A DNA stretch of 64,000 nucleotides from Pseudomonas fildesensis (GTDB lineage Bacteria; Pseudomonadota; Gammaproteobacteria; Pseudomonadales; Pseudomonadaceae). The stretch covers positions 95,605-159,604 of the forward strand of contig NZ_LFMW01000024.1 in assembly GCF_001050345.1 (NCBI RefSeq), given 5' to 3'. The stretch's first letter is position 1. Every line of letters begins with the position of its first letter. A model generated the notes under the pieces. It had not been told where the DNA came from and searched no databases. It saw only the letters and a list, made by a program, of their open reading frames with translations. Of this stretch, positions 63,043-64,000 are shown one piece after another. The translations under genes and the position numbers were made by a program.

Positions 63043-63642
63043 CAACTTCGTTAGTCAGGTTTAGTCCTGATTTTGTTCGCCGCAAGAAATCGTTCTTGCG
63101 GCAAAGAGCCAGTCTCTGACACACCTCGGTCCAAATGTGGGAGCGGGCTTGCTCGCGATGACGGTTTCAGCCTTCACTCAACCCCAAAGCCCCCCACTGA
63201 ACCCACCGCATCTCCCCGAAAAAAGTACTCCCCTGTCCCCGGCAATAAATAGCCCACCGCCTGTCAAAAAATTCCTACCCCGCCAACCCCCCGTAAACCC
63301 TCACTCTGGCTCAAATAGCAGCCTTCTTGTGTGCTGGCCGAGACCATCCGCCGCAACACAAACCCGATTTTTTCCCTATAATGCGCGAGTAAATCGGGCC
63401 TGCAATATCCCTTTACACTGGGATGAAGAGCCAGACCTGAGGCCCCCGCTGGAGCAAGCACCTACCGCTCCGCCCCTCAAGCCTCAAGCAGAGCACCCGT
63501 TACCCAATTCCGTTTAATGCCTGCGCGAGCTGTTGCAACAAACGATTCCTTAAGATCCACCGCGGCCCTAGGGCCGTGTGAACACCCAACCATCCGGTTT
63601 CACACGGGCACCTTTGAGCCCTCACGCAGGAGACGACACGTC
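63043..63642 (+). other. nrdB upstream region
   Basis: A 600-base gap. A perfect -10 TATAAT lies at 63377-63382 with a weak -35. A 9-base-pair hairpin CCGTGTGAA..TTCACACGG (63575-63608) sits in the nrdB leader. A REP-like fragment GTGGGAGCGGGCTTGCTCGCGATGACGG is at ~63137. A reading of 126 codons at 63137-63517 is Pro-rich and not convincing. Confidence 0.5.
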
Positions 63643-64000
63643 ATGCTGAGCTGGGACGAATTCGACAAAGAAGAAGGCGAAGTAGCCGCTAAAGGCGCCA
63701 ACGCCGGCCACGCCACCGAAGCCAACATGGACCGCCTCGACGGTGCCGGCGCTGCCGCCGCCATCGAAGCCCGCGCCGTCACCGCCAATGACTCCGCCGC
63801 CATCGTCCGCGCCAAGGCTGCCCTCGACAAACTCGACGTCGCCGAAGGCCTCGCCGAACTCGAAGGCTCCGCCGCCCGCGTCGCCGTTGACGAAAAGCGC
63901 ATGATCAACTGCCGCGCCGACCTCAACCAACTCGTACCCTTCAAGTACGACTGGGCCTGGCAAAAGTACCTCGACGGCTGCGCCAACCACTGGATGCCGC
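63643..64000 (+). CDS. nrdB: Ribonucleoside-diphosphate reductase class Ia, beta subunit (5' part, truncated by window edge)
   Basis: The first ~119 residues (MLSWDEFDKEEGE.., then NCRADLNQLVPFKYDWAWQKYLDGCANHWMP) match the N-terminus of Pseudomonas NrdB, which carries the diiron-tyrosyl radical. AGGAG lies ten bases before the ATG. Residues ~15-65 form a poorly conserved, Ala-rich, charged extension. The gene continues beyond 64000. It lies ~45 kb from nrdA on the same strand. Confidence 0.94.
   Translation, partial: MLSWDEFDKEEGEVAAKGANAGHATEANMDRLDGAGAAAAIEARAVTANDSAAIVRAKAALDKLDVAEGLAELEGSAARVAVDEKRMINCRADLNQLVPFKYDWAWQKYLDGCANHWMP

Noticed and set aside
63137..63517. 126-codon reading upstream of nrdB
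   Set aside because: Begins in a REP-like fragment, is Pro-rich without a motif, and contains the likely nrdB -10 TATAAT.

Overview
This window is chromosomal DNA from a fluorescent Pseudomonas, most likely of the P. fluorescens group. The evidence is high GC content, Pseudomonas-type gene sets (aotJQMOP-argR, aruCFG, amrZ, pcpS, phoPQ, rne, type II ribH2), many REP/REPIN-type intergenic inverted repeats, and RpoN, FliA and ArgR sites of the Pseudomonas kind. It is mostly core genome, with two clearly accessory genes. No prophage, insertion sequence, CRISPR array or complete mobile element was seen.

Layout. 1-4.5 kb: 5' part of rluC, divergent from rne, which has a very long leader. 4.6-9.1 kb: a mocA-like/xdhC pair, then dctA with an RpoN promoter, divergent from an AraC-type regulator; three copies of one palindrome lie in that intergenic region. 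9.3-12.5 kb: a small exported protein with phoP-phoQ behind a fourfold PhoP-box-like repeat, then pcpS. 12.5-18.5 kb: an RstA/RstB-like two-component system and nrdA, whose promoter carries DnaA boxes and a pair of NrdR-like boxes. 18.6-19.7 kb: an accessory gene for a cysteine-protease-like protein with a 15-glycine linker. 19.9-27.5 kb: flagellar genes flgBCDE, cheR, cheV, flgA, flgM, flgN and ycgR with RpoN and FliA promoters. 27.6-30.8 kb: an MFS transporter, a tRNA, two tiny proteins and amrZ. 31.3-39.1 kb: mgtE, two tRNA-Arg, tRNA-Ser, csrA/rsmA, lysC, alaS and ltaE. 39.2-40.1 kb: an FMN riboswitch and ribH2. 40.2-48.1 kb: the arginine succinyltransferase (aru/ast) operon. 48.4-54.3 kb: a 1969-residue leucine-rich-repeat, toxin-like protein. 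54.3-59.7 kb: argR and the aotPOMQJ arginine/ornithine uptake operon. 60.4-64 kb: acsA, a DUF2790-type small exported protein and the start of nrdB.

How the genes work together. The aot transporter imports arginine and ornithine, ArgR senses them, and the aru enzymes degrade them to glutamate and succinate; both promoters have TGTCGC-N8-AA ArgR half-sites. The flagellar block follows the RpoN to FliA cascade, with FlgM/FlgN controlling FliA and YcgR braking the motor. NrdA and NrdB make one enzyme but are encoded about 45 kb apart on the same strand.

The most unusual items are the giant LRR protein (three tandem modules, no terminal ligase domain seen), the poly-glycine cysteine-protease-like protein beside nrdA, the repeated TGGCGGATATCCGCCA-type operator, and REPINs sitting between genes inside the aru and aot-argR operons. 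All functional calls are from reading the sequence and from memory of the families; no database search was run.
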